Shown here: one piece after another, positions 1-8,928 of the stretch | Layout: every line of letters begins with the position of its first letter | Numbering within the stretch: position 1 is the stretch's first letter | Origin: Mucilaginibacter sp. MD40 | GTDB taxonomy: Bacteria > Bacteroidota > Bacteroidia > Sphingobacteriales > Sphingobacteriaceae | Assembly (NCBI RefSeq): GCF_002288635.1 | Contig: NZ_NRSW01000001.1 | Location: 2,280,802-2,344,801 of the forward strand | DNA: 64,000 nucleotides | Reading direction: 5' to 3' | The notes under the pieces: model-generated | Databases searched by the model: none | What the model was told of the DNA's origin: nothing | The model's input: the letters and a program-made list of their open reading frames with translations, nothing else | Position numbers and translations under genes: made by a program

Positions 1-507
1 TTAATAACCCTTCAGGCTGATGCCATTGAGGGGCTAAAGCGCTTACAAGTTGCTGGTTATCTTTTTGTCATCGTGTCTAATCAATCGGGCGTGGCGCGTG
101 GCTTTTTTGAGGAGAAGATGTTAGTAGGAGTAGAGCAACGTATTAGTCAGCTATTGCAGGAGCGTGGGATCGAACTCTCCGGGTTTTATTATTGTCCGCA
201 TCATCCTGATGGTATTGTAACGGGTTTCAATAAAGATTGTAATTGCCGCAAGCCTGCACCGGGTATGCTGTTAACAGCAGCAGTGGCGCATAATATCGAT
301 TTGGGATTATCCTGGATGATTGGCGATATCCTTAACGATGTGGAAGCAGGTAACCGTGCCGGTTGCAGTACAGTTTTAATAGATAACGGCAACGAAACCG
401 AATGGGTACCCGGTCATCACAGAGTACCAACAATTACCGCTAAATCAATCGACGAAGCTGCGACGCTGATGTTAAAATCAAACCAACATGAATTGGCAGG
501 GCTGTAA
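1..507 (+). CDS. gmhB: D-glycero-D-manno-heptose 1,7-bisphosphate phosphatase, 5' end cut by window
   Basis: HAD-superfamily phosphatase that removes the 7-phosphate from heptose bisphosphate during ADP-heptose synthesis for LPS. The reading frame is open from base 1, so the N-terminal catalytic DxD motif lies outside the window. Visible are the SNQSG motif II, the GmhB-type zinc loop (CPHH followed by CNCRKPAPGML) and motif III MIGDILNDVEAG. A GTG at 73 is internal and not the start. Its last 20 bases overlap the following GT9 heptosyltransferase-like gene, so the two are co-transcribed in a surface-glycan cluster. The zinc loop separates it from histidinol-phosphatase relatives only partly, because HisB-N shares it; the GT9 neighbour favours GmhB. 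Confidence 0.82.
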   Translation, partial: LITLQADAIEGLKRLQVAGYLFVIVSNQSGVARGFFEEKMLVGVEQRISQLLQERGIELSGFYYCPHHPDGIVTGFNKDCNCRKPAPGMLLTAAVAHNIDLGLSWMIGDILNDVEAGNRAGCSTVLIDNGNETEWVPGHHRVPTITAKSIDEAATLMLKSNQHELAGL

Positions 508-1618
508 AAATATCCTCTGCATACGCCCGGATAACATGGGCGACCTGATCATGTCGGGGCCGGCCATTAGTGCGCTTAAGGAAAGTTTTGGTGCCCGTAT
601 AACGTTGCTTACCTCAACAATGGCTAAAGGCATTACACCGATGATGCCGGAGATTGACGAAGTAATGATCTATGATGTGCCCTGGGTGAAGACCGCGGAA
701 GCCGGAGTAACGGAGGCGTTATATGAGATAATTGCCAATATTAAAAGCAAAGCCTTTGATGCCGCGGTAATATTTACGGTTTACAGTCAAAACCCACAAT
801 CAACGGCCATGCTGGCTTACCTGGCAGGAATACCCAATATACTGGCTTACTGCCGCGAGAATCCGTATCATTTAATTAACAACTGGGTGCCCGATAAGGA
901 GCCATATGATCTTATAAAGCACCAGGTTCAGCGCGATCTCGATTTGGTTGCTGCCGTAGGTGCTTATACCAATAATGATAATTTAAGTCTGGAAGTTGAT
1001 GATCATTTATGGCCGGGAATATCCACCAAGCTTAACGTGATTGGTGTGGATTTAACAAAGCCCTGGTTGCTGATCCACCCCGGTGTAAGCGAACCAAAGA
1101 GAGAATATCCATTTAAGCTTTGGGTTGAGGCAGGTAAAAGATTAGTAAATGATGGTTATCAACTCGTGGTTACGGGAGCTTCAAGCGAAAAAGAACGCGC
1201 AGATTGTTTGGCAACTGAAATAGGAGCAGGCTGCTTTTCAAGTGCAGGACTTTTTCCACTTCAGGAATTTGTTTGCCTGGTTAAGCATTCACCGCTGCTG
1301 GTATCTGTTAACACCGGTACCATACATATCGCAGCCGCGGTTAACACTCCTGTGGTTGTGCTGTATGCGCAAACCAATCCACAACATACGCCGTGGAAGG
1401 TACCCCATGTAGTTTTGCCATTTGCAGTGCCTGCGAACCTGCGCAGCCGTAATGAGGTGATACAATATGTAAACCGAACGTTATACAGCGAGCCGGTAGC
1501 AATGCCGGATGCAGAAGCCATTTCAACAGCAGTTAAGAGCCTGCTTAACCCGCCAGGCTCACCAATTCAACTGTCTCCCGGAATACCAGATGAAAATCCG
1601 GCGATTGCAGCCAGTTAA
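488..1618 (+). CDS. GT9 family glycosyltransferase (heptosyltransferase-like)
   Basis: 376-residue GT-B protein of the ADP-heptose:LPS heptosyltransferase family, cytoplasmic or peripheral to the inner membrane, adding a sugar to LPS core. Family signatures are RPDNMGDLIMS near residue 13, HPGVSEPKREYP in the middle and SVNTGTIHIAAA in the C-terminal donor-binding domain. The ATG at 488 lies inside the end of gmhB, which implies translational coupling. The 3' end runs 74 bases into the oppositely oriented GT9 gene. The acceptor and exact sugar cannot be read from sequence. Confidence 0.85.
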   Translation: MNWQGCKNILCIRPDNMGDLIMSGPAISALKESFGARITLLTSTMAKGITPMMPEIDEVMIYDVPWVKTAEAGVTEALYEIIANIKSKAFDAAVIFTVYSQNPQSTAMLAYLAGIPNILAYCRENPYHLINNWVPDKEPYDLIKHQVQRDLDLVAAVGAYTNNDNLSLEVDDHLWPGISTKLNVIGVDLTKPWLLIHPGVSEPKREYPFKLWVEAGKRLVNDGYQLVVTGASSEKERADCLATEIGAGCFSSAGLFPLQEFVCLVKHSPLLVSVNTGTIHIAAAVNTPVVVLYAQTNPQHTPWKVPHVVLPFAVPANLRSRNEVIQYVNRTLYSEPVAMPDAEAISTAVKSLLNPPGSPIQLSPGIPDENPAIAAS

Positions 1619-2537
1619 TGGTACGATGAACGCGCGTATCTAAAGGCCCCCATCTTTGTGGTTCTCCATCCATACTGATCACGATGCTTGGCGTTTTAAA
1701 CGCGGACGCTATATGCGAAACGCCCGTGCAATTTGAAATTAGTATAGCTGCATTCTGTATCAGCACACCAACAGCACCCATAGATGTTTTGCCAGCGGTA
1801 TTAATGGGCTCATGCCTCATGTGGCTTATTACAGCTTCAATAATGTCACTTTCTTCCTTGGTGCCGGTAAGCACGGCTTTGTACCCTTCGTCAAAACAGT
1901 AATCTGCCAGAGCAGCGAAATATTTTACCGGCCATTGGCGGTAGCTGCCTCTCGATCCGGGGTGAATGCAAACATATTTTTTCGGTTCTATATCTAACTG
2001 TAAAGCATCTAACGCATCATAATCCGCGGTTGTTAATGGATACTCCAACTCATTACCCTGAGACTCGACGCCCAAAAAATCCATCAGGCGGATATGCCGT
2101 TCAATTTCGTGACCTTCATCGGGGTAAGTCATGAATAAGCCATTATCCGGTGCGTAATGTCCATCAATTTTATACCCGGCTGTATTCTTAGCGCCCAATA
2201 GTTCAACCATGGGGTTTACTACAGAACCATTACCCTGCATTTGTATGGCAAGATCAAAATGTTCATCCTGTACCTGTTTCAAAAAGCTGGTAAATGCGGC
2301 TTTATCCAATTGCTGTTCGGGCAGGCCCGGGTAGCCCGGGAAATGGATAAAATTATCGAAGTATTGTCCAAATCTTTCAGTGAACGATTTACCCCATGGC
2401 AAGCCAAGTAAGGTGATCTGCGCGTTGGGGTAAGCATGCCGCAACGCCCTTATGGCCGGTATTATACAAAGCATATCACCTAGTTGCAGTGCGCGGAATA
2501 TGGCGATCTTCTTTATTTCGGAGGGAGGGATCTTCAT
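1545..2537 (-). CDS. GT9 family glycosyltransferase (heptosyltransferase-like)
   Basis: 330-residue second member of the GT9 heptosyltransferase family, with LGDMLCIIPAIRALR near residue 19, IHPGSRGSYRQWP in the middle and NCTGVSHIASAF in the donor site. It reads leftward as the last gene of a carbamoyltransferase-GT2-GT9 operon and starts 5 bases after the GT2 stop. Its final 74 bases are antisense to the end of the other GT9 gene, with no terminator hairpin between them. It probably builds the same surface glycan. Confidence 0.85.
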   Translation of the reverse strand: MKIPPSEIKKIAIFRALQLGDMLCIIPAIRALRHAYPNAQITLLGLPWGKSFTERFGQYFDNFIHFPGYPGLPEQQLDKAAFTSFLKQVQDEHFDLAIQMQGNGSVVNPMVELLGAKNTAGYKIDGHYAPDNGLFMTYPDEGHEIERHIRLMDFLGVESQGNELEYPLTTADYDALDALQLDIEPKKYVCIHPGSRGSYRQWPVKYFAALADYCFDEGYKAVLTGTKEESDIIEAVISHMRHEPINTAGKTSMGAVGVLIQNAAILISNCTGVSHIASAFKTPSIVISMDGEPQRWGPLDTRVHRTINWLQSPDFHLVFRETVELVSLAG

Positions 2538-2542
2538 AATTA

Positions 2543-3511
2543 TCAGATAAATAAAACGCGGTATTTAATGGCTCCATACCATTGCCAAAACACCGAGGCA
2601 AATGGGATAATAATTGACGTATAGATCATTTCTAAAACATGGCTTGGGGCAAGGCTGGTATGTTGCAATCTTTTATAAATAAACCATGTGGTTAGCCCGG
2701 CCCATCCGGCAAAGCCGACTGTTGCGAGCGCCGGATAATGGCTTATCCACCCAGCCAGCATCATGATAAAAGCCGCGATAATGCAATAGTAAAACACTGG
2801 TGTTTTCTGGCAAATGAGCCTGTTATACAAGTCGGGGTGCTTTTTATAGAGCAATGCATTATACATGGTCTTCTTCTGGTCCTTAATGCTCACACCCCAT
2901 GAAGATGGCCGTACCGGATGTACAACAACCGCACTTTCTACTCTGGTAATAGGCACGTTATTGTGAATGAATTTAAAATGCAGGTCACTGTCTTCGCGCC
3001 AGGCCATCTCAAATTCCTCATCAAATCCGCCTGCCTTTATCAGTGCTTTCTTTGTACAGGCGCAGTTCGCTGTAATAAAATCTGCCGTTTGCAAATGCGC
3101 CGTGTTCTGCTCATGATCAGTAGGGCGGCCGCTGATGGGCACTATAACCTTGCCGGTTATAGCGATTTCTTTTTCGGGGTCACAATGGGCAACTATCTGC
3201 TGCAGCCAATGTGCATCAGGCAGGCAATCATCGTCGGTAAAAGCAATAATGCTGCCCTTTGCATTTAGCCAGCCATAGTTACGTGCGCCTGCAGGTCCCT
3301 TTTTTTGGGAGAGCGGCAGATACTTTATCTGCGGATGATCGTAAAGCGACCACTTGCTAATGGCAGCTTTAGTTTGTTCATCAGGCCCATCGCTCACCAC
3401 AATAATTTCGTACTGATGTTTGTCAAACTTTTGCTGAAGCAGCGCCTTTAAACAATTAGCTAATAGCTTCGGCCGCTGATACGTCGGTATCACTATAGAT
3501 ACGGTTATCAT
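2543..3511 (-). CDS. GT2 family glycosyltransferase with C-terminal membrane segments
   Basis: 322-residue GT-A glycosyltransferase. The N-terminus has the VSIVIPTYQRP nucleotide-binding strand, FTDDDC supplies the metal-binding aspartates and W-RED-SDLH is the catalytic region. Two hydrophobic segments around residues 240-285 should anchor it in the inner membrane. The first 56 bases overlap the carbamoyltransferase gene, and the GT9 gene follows after 5 bases, so it belongs to one operon. The donor sugar is unknown. Confidence 0.85.
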   Translation of the reverse strand: MITVSIVIPTYQRPKLLANCLKALLQQKFDKHQYEIIVVSDGPDEQTKAAISKWSLYDHPQIKYLPLSQKKGPAGARNYGWLNAKGSIIAFTDDDCLPDAHWLQQIVAHCDPEKEIAITGKVIVPISGRPTDHEQNTAHLQTADFITANCACTKKALIKAGGFDEEFEMAWREDSDLHFKFIHNNVPITRVESAVVVHPVRPSSWGVSIKDQKKTMYNALLYKKHPDLYNRLICQKTPVFYYCIIAAFIMMLAGWISHYPALATVGFAGWAGLTTWFIYKRLQHTSLAPSHVLEMIYTSIIIPFASVFWQWYGAIKYRVLFI

Positions 3512-5231
3512 TTTCTTTTTCTATTACAAATGAACCAATGATCAATGCATCAAAAGGCGACGACCAAAAACATTCTACCGCATCGCGTGGTGTACAAACT
3601 ATTGGTTTGCCCAGGGTATTAAAGGATGTGTTGACTAATACCGGCACGCCTGTTTTGCGTTCAAATGCTTTCAATAAGTCATAGTAATCTTTATGTTGTT
3701 GTTCGTTTATAGTTTGGATTCGGGCAGTACCGTCAGTATGCCTTACAGCAGGTATCTGATCGGCCTTGTCTTCCTTTACATCATAAATGAACAGCATAAA
3801 CGGAGAGTATTCCGCATTGTTAAACCACTCACCTGCTTTTTCCTGTAATACAACAGGTGCTACCGGGCGAAAGTCTTCCCGGTCTTTTACCTCGTTTAAC
3901 CTTGCCTGCATGGCCGGGTTAATAGGGGATGCCAGTATGGAGCGGCTGCCCAAAGCCCTTGGGCCAAATTCCATGCGTCCTTGGTACCAGCCAATAATTT
4001 TATCTTGCGCAAGAATGTCCGCTGTTTCTTCGGCAATATTTTCAAGCTTCCTATAGGGTACTTTCCAAAGCTTTAGTTGCTTTTCAATTTCAGCGTCACT
4101 GTATTGCGGTCCCCAGTAGCAATGGTCCATTACAAAAGTCTTCTCATCGCTTTTCCGTTGCTGCGCGTCTAACCAAAGGGCGGCACCAAGCGCGGTACCA
4201 TCATCGCCGGATGCAGGTTGTATCCAAATGTTTTTAAAGAAGCCTTTGTCGCGAATACGTGCATTGGCCACACAGTTAAGCGCTACACCACCCGCAAGGC
4301 ATAGGTTATCTTCTTTAGTTTCTTCGTGTAACCAGCCGGTAAGTTCCAGCATGGCTTCTTCTAAAACTAATTGCAGGGAGTGTGCTACGTTAAAATGGTG
4401 TTTAGTAAATTCTTCGTGGCGTAAGCGTTTAGGGCCAAAACGCTCCGTTAGGTTTTGGTTGTTGATGGTATATTGCCCATTAGCGCCAATTTGTACTATC
4501 TCGCGAAAATCGTTCACAAACTCCGGCTTGCCGTACGATGCTAAGGCCATTACCTTGTATTCGTCGCTTGAATGGAGGAACCCTAAATGTGTAGTAACAT
4601 CCTCATACAATAACCCTAAGGAATGCGGCATGTTTACCTGGCCTATACGGTCTAATTGCTGGCCGTGCCCAATATTGTAGGTGGTAGTCGCTTGCTCACC
4701 ACGGCCATCAACCGTCATTACCGCTGCATTGCGGAACGGAGAGCAATTGAAAGCGCTTGCGGAATGCGAAATATGGTGCTCAACAAAATGCCACTTTTCG
4801 CGGCCAATGTGGCAGCCTATAAACCGCTGCTGCAGATGATGCGGCCAACCATCTCTCAACTGGCCGGGTGCGTTTAAAATAGATGACAGGAATAGGGGCT
4901 CCCAGGGATTACCAAATTCTTCATTCAAATGCGAACGTCCTTCCTCAAAAGGAATTTCTATCGTTTCCTTGCCTCGATACTTTTCACCAATAAGTAAATA
5001 GGGGTCAAACGAATAAGCCACATGGTCTATATCGTTGATATGGATGCCGGCCACTTTAAGGCAATAATCAATTGCATGGAAAGGAAGCTCCCAAGTGGAG
5101 AATGGCACCGGCCGCTTGCCGTGTTTGTAATGGGTAAAACGCTCTTCCTCTGTAGCGGCAAGCAAAATACCGTCTTTTACGATACAGGCCGCGGAGTCAT
5201 GGAAAGCGGCATTTATTCCAAGTGTATACAT
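3456..5231 (-). CDS. Carbamoyltransferase (NodU/CmcH/TobZ family)
   Basis: Transfers a carbamoyl group from carbamoyl phosphate, through carbamoyl-AMP, to a hydroxyl of a sugar or small molecule. The protein begins GINAAFHDSAACIV, carries HHISHSASAF and GGVALN of the Kae1-like domain, and ends with the YrdC-like domain signature FGPRALGSRSI. Length (about 591 aa) is normal for the family. The start at 5231 (MYTLGINAAF) fits the family; an ATG 45 bases upstream is also in frame. Overlap with a GT2 gene suggests it decorates a surface polysaccharide rather than an antibiotic, though the NRPS cluster 8 kb away leaves room for doubt. Confidence 0.88.
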   Translation of the reverse strand: MYTLGINAAFHDSAACIVKDGILLAATEEERFTHYKHGKRPVPFSTWELPFHAIDYCLKVAGIHINDIDHVAYSFDPYLLIGEKYRGKETIEIPFEEGRSHLNEEFGNPWEPLFLSSILNAPGQLRDGWPHHLQQRFIGCHIGREKWHFVEHHISHSASAFNCSPFRNAAVMTVDGRGEQATTTYNIGHGQQLDRIGQVNMPHSLGLLYEDVTTHLGFLHSSDEYKVMALASYGKPEFVNDFREIVQIGANGQYTINNQNLTERFGPKRLRHEEFTKHHFNVAHSLQLVLEEAMLELTGWLHEETKEDNLCLAGGVALNCVANARIRDKGFFKNIWIQPASGDDGTALGAALWLDAQQRKSDEKTFVMDHCYWGPQYSDAEIEKQLKLWKVPYRKLENIAEETADILAQDKIIGWYQGRMEFGPRALGSRSILASPINPAMQARLNEVKDREDFRPVAPVVLQEKAGEWFNNAEYSPFMLFIYDVKEDKADQIPAVRHTDGTARIQTINEQQHKDYYDLLKAFERKTGVPVLVNTSFNTLGKPIVCTPRDAVECFWSSPFDALIIGSFVIEKENDNRIYSDTDVSAAEAIS

Positions 5232-5421
5232 TCTGGTGGTTTTTAAGGTAGATGTAAGTGCTTTTGAAGCTCCCAAAGTAATAGTGTATTTGGTACGCAG
5301 CCCTTTAACAACAGAGTGAAATGTGTTAAGTTTTAAATAAATTAATTTTCTTAAAATGATAATAATTAAAACTATGGAGAATTGTAAAGTGTTGTAGTTG
5401 AATAAAAAACAATAGATAATT

Positions 5422-6588
5422 ATGAAAGCAGCCGTATTTCACAAACCTGGCGATATTAGATACGATACCGTTGAAGATCCGAGAATTGAAGACTCACGCG
5501 ATGTGATTCTCCGCGTTACATCTACAGCCATATGCGGCTCAGACCTGCATATTCTGAGTGGCGGCGTGCCACAGAAAGAGCCAATGGTAATGGGGCATGA
5601 GTTTATGGGCATTGTTGAGGAAGTTGGTAGTTCTATTACCAATCTTAAACGCGGAGATAGGGTAGTAGTGCCGTTCCCGATAGCCTGCGGCCATTGCTTT
5701 TTTTGCCAGCATGGTGCATCTCCCGCTTGCGAAAATTCAAACTACAAACACTACGGTCCTGATGGCGATATGCTCGATCAAAAAGGTGCTGCCTTATTCG
5801 GTTATACCGACCTTTACGGCGGCTATTCAGGCGGTCAGGCAGAGTATGTACGTGTACCTTATGCAGACATCAGCCCAAGGGTAGTGCCCGATAATCTGAC
5901 CGACGAACAAGTGCTTTTCTTGACCGATATTTTTCCTACCGGATGGTCAGCAATCGACTGGGCCGGGCTAAAAGGCGGTGAGGTTGTAGCCATATTTGGT
6001 TCGGGACCGGTTGGCCTGATGGCTCAAAAGGCAGCATGGATTAATGGTGCAAGCAGGGTGATCGCTATTGATCCGCTTGATTACCGTTTAGAGCGTGCGC
6101 GTGTCGTTAACAAGGTTGAAACCCTAAATCCGCACAATGTTGATGTAGTTGAAGCTATTCGCGAAATGACAGGCGGTCGAGGTGCTGATGTATGTGTGGA
6201 TGCCGTAGGGTTTGAACCCGAACGAAGCATTATAGACAAAGCAAAAGCCCTTATCAACTTTGAAGTTGGCAGCATGAAGGTTTTAGATATGGCCTTTAAA
6301 GCCGTACGCCGTATGGGCACTGTTTCTATAATGGGTGTGTATGGCTCTACATACGATAACTTCCCTTTCCATCGCTTATTTGATAAAGGTATCACCCTTA
6401 AAATGGGGCAGGCACCGGTTATCAACTATGTTGATCATCTGATCGATCTGGTTAAACAGGAGAAAGTTGTGCTGGATGATATCATCTCACACACAATGCC
6501 TTTGAGCGAGGTTACAAAAGGTTATGATATGTTCCAGAACAAAGAGGACGACTGTGTTAAAGTAGTTTTAAAACCATGGGAACAATAA
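5422..6588 (+). CDS. Zinc-dependent alcohol dehydrogenase, formaldehyde-dehydrogenase-like
   Basis: 388-residue medium-chain dehydrogenase. Catalytic zinc ligands are C38 (AICGSD) and H59-E60 (GHE). The structural zinc site is formed by C89, C92, C95 and C103. The NAD-binding turn FGSGPVGL lies near residue 192. The long insertion after the structural zinc (KHYGPDGDMLDQ) and the overall length match the glutathione-independent formaldehyde dehydrogenase-like subgroup. It is divergent from the carbamoyltransferase across 190 bases. Substrate is not certain. Confidence 0.85.
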   Translation: MKAAVFHKPGDIRYDTVEDPRIEDSRDVILRVTSTAICGSDLHILSGGVPQKEPMVMGHEFMGIVEEVGSSITNLKRGDRVVVPFPIACGHCFFCQHGASPACENSNYKHYGPDGDMLDQKGAALFGYTDLYGGYSGGQAEYVRVPYADISPRVVPDNLTDEQVLFLTDIFPTGWSAIDWAGLKGGEVVAIFGSGPVGLMAQKAAWINGASRVIAIDPLDYRLERARVVNKVETLNPHNVDVVEAIREMTGGRGADVCVDAVGFEPERSIIDKAKALINFEVGSMKVLDMAFKAVRRMGTVSIMGVYGSTYDNFPFHRLFDKGITLKMGQAPVINYVDHLIDLVKQEKVVLDDIISHTMPLSEVTKGYDMFQNKEDDCVKVVLKPWEQ

Positions 6589-6759
6589 AATAGAACTATC
6601 AAATAAATGAAAACAGTTGTGAATTATGAGAGCAAAGGCGTGATAACAACCAGCGCAATAAACGGTAGAAGGTATGAGTCGAGTAAACTTTTTGCCGGGG
6701 ATATGGCGAGATGCAAAAGCCTTTAGAGGAAAAGTAATTAAAGCTATATACAAAAAAAC

Positions 6760-7758
6760 ATGTCTGAAGATAAAAAAATGACCCGGCGACAAGCGGTTGC
6801 CGGCTTAGGAACTACGTTAGCCGCGGTTGTTGCAGCCCCGGCATTAGCTAATATAACAAATAATACAATGGAAGCAAAACCACTTGAAGACCCGACAACC
6901 AAGTATCCTAAACCGCCCTTTATGGAGCAAAGCCAGCCTTGGCCTGGCTTAGCCAGCAAAATGAACCCAAGACCCGATCATGGCGAAACGAGCTACAAAG
7001 GATCGGGCAGATTAAAAGGCCGTAAGGCTTTAATAACCGGCGGTGACTCTGGTATGGGTCGTGCCGCGGCCATTGCTTATGCCCGTGAAGGTGCAGATGT
7101 AGCCATCAATTACCTGCCTGCCGAAGAACAGGATGCGCAGGAAGTAATTACCCTGATGAAAAAAGAGGGGGTAAAAGCAGTCGCCATTCCCGGCGATCTT
7201 CGGGACGAAAGTTTTTGCAAGAGAATGGTTGATGAGGCGGTAAAACAATTAGGCGGACTGGATATACTGGTAAACAACGCCGCCCGCCAGCAAACCCGCA
7301 AAACCATTATGGATGTAAGCAGCGATGATTTTGATGCCACAATGAAGACGAACATTTACGCGCCATTCTGGACTATCAAAGCTGCAATGCCGCATCTAAA
7401 GCCGGGTTCAGCTATAATTGGTACCACATCAGAGCAGGCGTATGATCCGTCGCCAGATCTTTATGATTATGCGCAGACCAAAGCCGCTACCATGAACTAT
7501 GTAAAATCTCTGGCAAAACAATTAGCGCCGAAGGGCATCCGTGTGAATGGCGTAGCGCCGGGCCCTATATGGACTCCGCTGCAGGTAAGCGGTGGGGCCA
7601 CCATGGAAAAGTTAAAACAGTTTGGCGGCCAAACACCAATGGGCAGGCCGGGCCAACCGGCAGAGCTGGCCTCCATATATGTGCAATTGGCTGCGGCCGA
7701 TGCCAGTTATGCAACCGGGCAGGTATACGGCTCAGCAGGTGGTAGTGGACAACCATGA
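6760..7758 (+). CDS. Tat-exported SDR family oxidoreductase (YghA-like)
   Basis: 332-residue classical short-chain dehydrogenase preceded by a twin-arginine signal: TRRQAVAGLG at residues 8-17, then a hydrophobic stretch ending AAPALA. The NAD(P) site is GGDSGMGRAAA, with NNAA following and a YAQTK catalytic Tyr/Lys pair. The order and the PFMEQSQPWPG segment resemble E. coli YghA and plant GSP-39 type dehydrogenases. It would act in the periplasm. The ATG is 4 bases after a run of A. A perfect hairpin terminator begins 1 base after the stop. The 171-base gap upstream holds no convincing gene. Confidence 0.85.
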   Translation: MSEDKKMTRRQAVAGLGTTLAAVVAAPALANITNNTMEAKPLEDPTTKYPKPPFMEQSQPWPGLASKMNPRPDHGETSYKGSGRLKGRKALITGGDSGMGRAAAIAYAREGADVAINYLPAEEQDAQEVITLMKKEGVKAVAIPGDLRDESFCKRMVDEAVKQLGGLDILVNNAARQQTRKTIMDVSSDDFDATMKTNIYAPFWTIKAAMPHLKPGSAIIGTTSEQAYDPSPDLYDYAQTKAATMNYVKSLAKQLAPKGIRVNGVAPGPIWTPLQVSGGATMEKLKQFGGQTPMGRPGQPAELASIYVQLAAADASYATGQVYGSAGGSGQP

Positions 7759-7797
7759 GAAACAATAAAGGCGGCCATTGGCCGCCTTTATTGTTTC
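7759..7797. terminator. Bidirectional hairpin terminator
   Basis: Perfect 18-bp inverted repeat with a 3-base loop. The GC-rich core GGCGGCC/GGCCGCC is flanked by A-rich and T-rich ends on both strands. It ends the rightward SDR transcript and the leftward DUF421 transcript, and contains the last codons and stop of the DUF421 gene. Confidence 0.85.
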
Positions 7798-8279
7798 TTA
7801 ACTATAGTGATCTCTCCATTGTTTTCCATATAAACTTTTTCTATCAGCTCCAGGTTTTCTGTGAGAGCCGACTTGCGAATACTTTGTAAAACATCATCGC
7901 GACAAACCTGCATAGCATTCATGTTAGGTTCATCGAACTTGCCGTTCTCGAATAGTACCAATGTGTTGCCTATAAAGGTTTTACGTATAAACTTACTTTT
8001 TACGGTAAGCCAGCCTATAAAGCGGTGTAAAAACACAATCACTAAACAGGTTATTACAACAGGGGCAAAGGCAGAGGCTCCTACAACGCTTCGGCTGAGG
8101 ATAGCTCCCAATAATACAGCCACAATATTATCAACGGGTGCGCGTAAACCGAATGAGCGCCTGCCCGAAATTCTTATCATCATCAGCGCCAGGAAAAAAA
8201 CCACAATACCCCGCAAACTCATTTGCAATGCATCGAGGTTTTTGCCTTCACCAAAAATATCGATCAATATATCTTTCAT
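7788..8279 (-). CDS. DUF421 (YetF-like) membrane protein
   Basis: 163-residue integral membrane protein. Three hydrophobic helices in the first 90 residues carry the typical DUF421 ...RISGRRSFG... segment. A small cytoplasmic alpha/beta domain follows, beginning LFENGKFDEPNMNAM. The biochemical function of the family is not established. It starts 4 bases after the cinA-like gene stop, so the two probably share a transcript. Its last codons lie inside the terminator stem. Confidence 0.85.
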   Translation of the reverse strand: MKDILIDIFGEGKNLDALQMSLRGIVVFFLALMMIRISGRRSFGLRAPVDNIVAVLLGAILSRSVVGASAFAPVVITCLVIVFLHRFIGWLTVKSKFIRKTFIGNTLVLFENGKFDEPNMNAMQVCRDDVLQSIRKSALTENLELIEKVYMENNGEITIVKKQ

Positions 8280-8283
8280 AGCA

Positions 8284-8763
8284 TCAATCAGTATCTAAAA
8301 TATGGGTAAGCATATCTGCGGTAGCCTGTATGGTTTGCGCGATAATTGATTCGCAATCTCCGGAAAAGTTAAATCTTTGATGATGTAATTCATGCCTTAT
8401 TGTTATAGAAATGAACATGGTACCAACCGGCTTTTCCTGTGTTTCGCTGCCACCGGGTGTGGTAAGCCCGGTTACGCCGACACAAATGTCAGCAGGTATC
8501 AATGCTGGCAAACGCTTGGCCAACTCGTCCGTTACTTCCATTGATTCGGGAATGTATCGTTCTATGATTTCATGTGGTACTTTTAACAGACTTTCTTTCA
8601 AAGCCGCATCGTAGCACACAATACCCCCTTTGAGTACGCTACCAGAAAACTCGGATAAGGCAAATTCAGAACATAACCACCCTGCTGTGGCACTTTCAGC
8701 GAATGCTATGGTTAATCCTTTGTCGGCAATTAACTTGCTACATTCATTTATCTTTTGCTCCAT
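8284..8763 (-). CDS. CinA C-terminal domain protein, nicotinamide-nucleotide amidohydrolase
   Basis: 159-residue stand-alone CinA C-terminal domain (PncC type), which converts nicotinamide mononucleotide to nicotinate mononucleotide in pyridine nucleotide recycling. Signatures are IAFAESATAGWLCSEF near residue 19, the conserved CYDAALKESLL and GVTGLTTPGG. It lacks the N-terminal molybdopterin-binding-like domain of full CinA, which is common. It is the first gene of a two-gene unit with DUF421 and is divergent from the PepSY gene. Confidence 0.88.
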   Translation of the reverse strand: MEQKINECSKLIADKGLTIAFAESATAGWLCSEFALSEFSGSVLKGGIVCYDAALKESLLKVPHEIIERYIPESMEVTDELAKRLPALIPADICVGVTGLTTPGGSETQEKPVGTMFISITIRHELHHQRFNFSGDCESIIAQTIQATADMLTHILDTD

Positions 8764-8846
8764 AATTAAAATAATTACTTATTTAACAACTATTGGTTGT
8801 GTTTTGTTGCAAATGAATAAGTGTTGTACTTCTTTTAAGTATTTAT

Positions 8847-8876
8847 TTGTAATTAATCTAAATAAAGATATTTTTG
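8847..8876 (+). promoter_or_regulatory. Bacteroidota-type promoter of the PepSY gene
   Basis: TTG at 8847-8849, a 19-base spacer and TATTTTTG at 8869-8876 match the -33 TTG / -7 TAnnTTTG consensus of the primary sigma factor in this phylum. It lies 52 bases before the ATG of the PepSY membrane protein. Confidence 0.65.
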
Positions 8877-8928
8877 CAGTGATCGATATGGGGCTATGTG
8901 AGTAGCTATTAATTAATGATGATCAACA

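Noticed and set aside
4228-4680. 150-codon ORF on the plus strand.
   Set aside because: Lies entirely antisense within the carbamoyltransferase, whose family motifs run through the region. Low-complexity composition, no family signal.
6607-6726. Possible 39-codon ORF between the alcohol dehydrogenase and the Tat SDR, starting MKTVVNYESKG.
   Set aside because: No promoter, no recognised family and no conservation evidence. It fills a 171-base gap by chance about as often as not. Left as an unproven small ORF.
5422-7758. Alcohol dehydrogenase and Tat-SDR as tailoring enzymes of the NRPS/PKS cluster.
   Set aside because: They are 6-8 kb away, separated by five genes and two strong terminators, on the far side of the polysaccharide-export gene.
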